A stretch of 22,859 nucleotides of DNA from assembly GCA_045636025.1 (NCBI GenBank), contig JAZTWP010000084.1, positions 1 to 22,859 of the forward strand, written 5' to 3'. The position numbers were made by a program, and so were the translations under genes. This document shows, in pieces, positions 22,723 through 22,859 of the stretch. The DNA comes from UBA1081 sp045636025. GTDB lineage: Bacteria > Bacillota > Clostridia > Oscillospirales > Acutalibacteraceae. Under the pieces are notes generated by a model, which was given only the letters and a program-made list of their open reading frames with translations, did not search any database and had not been told where the DNA came from. Every line of letters begins with the position of its first letter. Position 1 is the stretch's first letter.

Positions 22723-22859
22723 CTATTTTTTCCTGTATTTTTCTTTCAGGTCGGGCACGGGGTCAACTCCGCCGGGGAAAAGTATGTTGCATCTGAGAAT
22801 TCGTCTGATTCCCAAAAAAACACCCCTCACTGCTCCGTAACGCTCAAAGGCTTCGAAGG
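22723..22859 (-). CDS. yidD: YidD membrane-insertion efficiency factor (partial, 5' end off window)
   Basis: The C-terminal 44 codons and a TAG stop (22723-22725) are present on the minus strand and continue past the window's right end. The peptide contains FERYGAVRGVFLGIRRILRC and NILFPGGVDPVPDLKEKY. The cysteine followed by the (H/F)PGG.DPVP ending is diagnostic of YidD. YidD is a small amphipathic protein helping YidC. It precedes yidC by 35 bases, as in most Firmicutes, where rnpA and rpmH come next. Confidence 0.92.
   Translation of the reverse strand, partial: FEAFERYGAVRGVFLGIRRILRCNILFPGGVDPVPDLKEKYRKK

Noticed and set aside
1..22859. CRISPR array, IS element, prophage, tRNA/rRNA or toxin-antitoxin genes
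   Set aside because: I looked for evenly spaced repeats, transposase or integrase motifs, phage proteins and tRNA-like folds and saw none.

Overview
The window looks like chromosomal DNA of an anaerobic, spore-forming, low-to-mid GC Clostridia member, probably a gut Oscillospirales/Ruminococcaceae-type bacterium. The reasons are strong AGGAGG-type ribosome sites, a tricistronic GerA/GerB/GerC germinant receptor operon, a decarboxylase-type Na+ pump, intracellular sugar enzymes, and hairpin-rich intergenic repeats of a kind I associate with this group. The affiliation is inferred from gene content. No rRNA or other taxonomic marker is present.

Left part (1-6120). A glutaminase-A-like (DUF4965/DUF1793) protein reads rightward and converges on a leftward oadB-oadG pair, the membrane beta and gamma/delta subunits of a Na+-pumping decarboxylase. 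A leftward araA-lipoprotein operon follows. Two copies of one hairpin-rich repeat (1-138 and 5939-6080, opposite orientation) lie directly upstream of the glutaminase-like gene and of araA. A different repeat lies at 2032-2117.

Middle part (6120-13570). Six leftward genes form two blocks. gerKA-gerKB-gerKC is a spore germinant receptor with overlapping genes. hddA, an hddC-gmhB fusion and gmhA together cover every step from sedoheptulose 7-phosphate to GDP-D-glycero-alpha-D-manno-heptose. No terminator is visible between the blocks, but a sigmaA-like promoter is. A DUF421 (YetF-like) membrane protein is divergent from gerKA.

Right-centre (13598-19538). A leftward operon encodes a YfcC-family transporter, a zinc-ribbon membrane protein and an RluD-type pseudouridine synthase. 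It diverges from a rightward operon of an intracellular GH35 beta-galactosidase and a TRIC/UPF0126 membrane channel. Both promoters have TTGTAA-17-TATAAT, and the GH35 promoter overlaps a perfect inverted repeat.

Right end (19614-22859). A membrane acyltransferase is flanked by two near-identical terminator hairpins. Beyond it is the leftward yidD(partial)-yidC-jag cluster, normally found beside rpmH-rnpA and dnaA/oriC, so the right edge probably approaches the replication origin. jag (KhpB/EloR) has an unusual arginine/glycine-rich C-terminal tail.

I found no CRISPR array, IS element, phage gene, tRNA or rRNA. No intergenic gap exceeds 300 bases. Most of the window is ordinary core and metabolic content. 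The least ordinary parts are the mosaic repeats, the heptose cassette behind the germination operon, the extended OadG-like subunit and the RGG tail on Jag.
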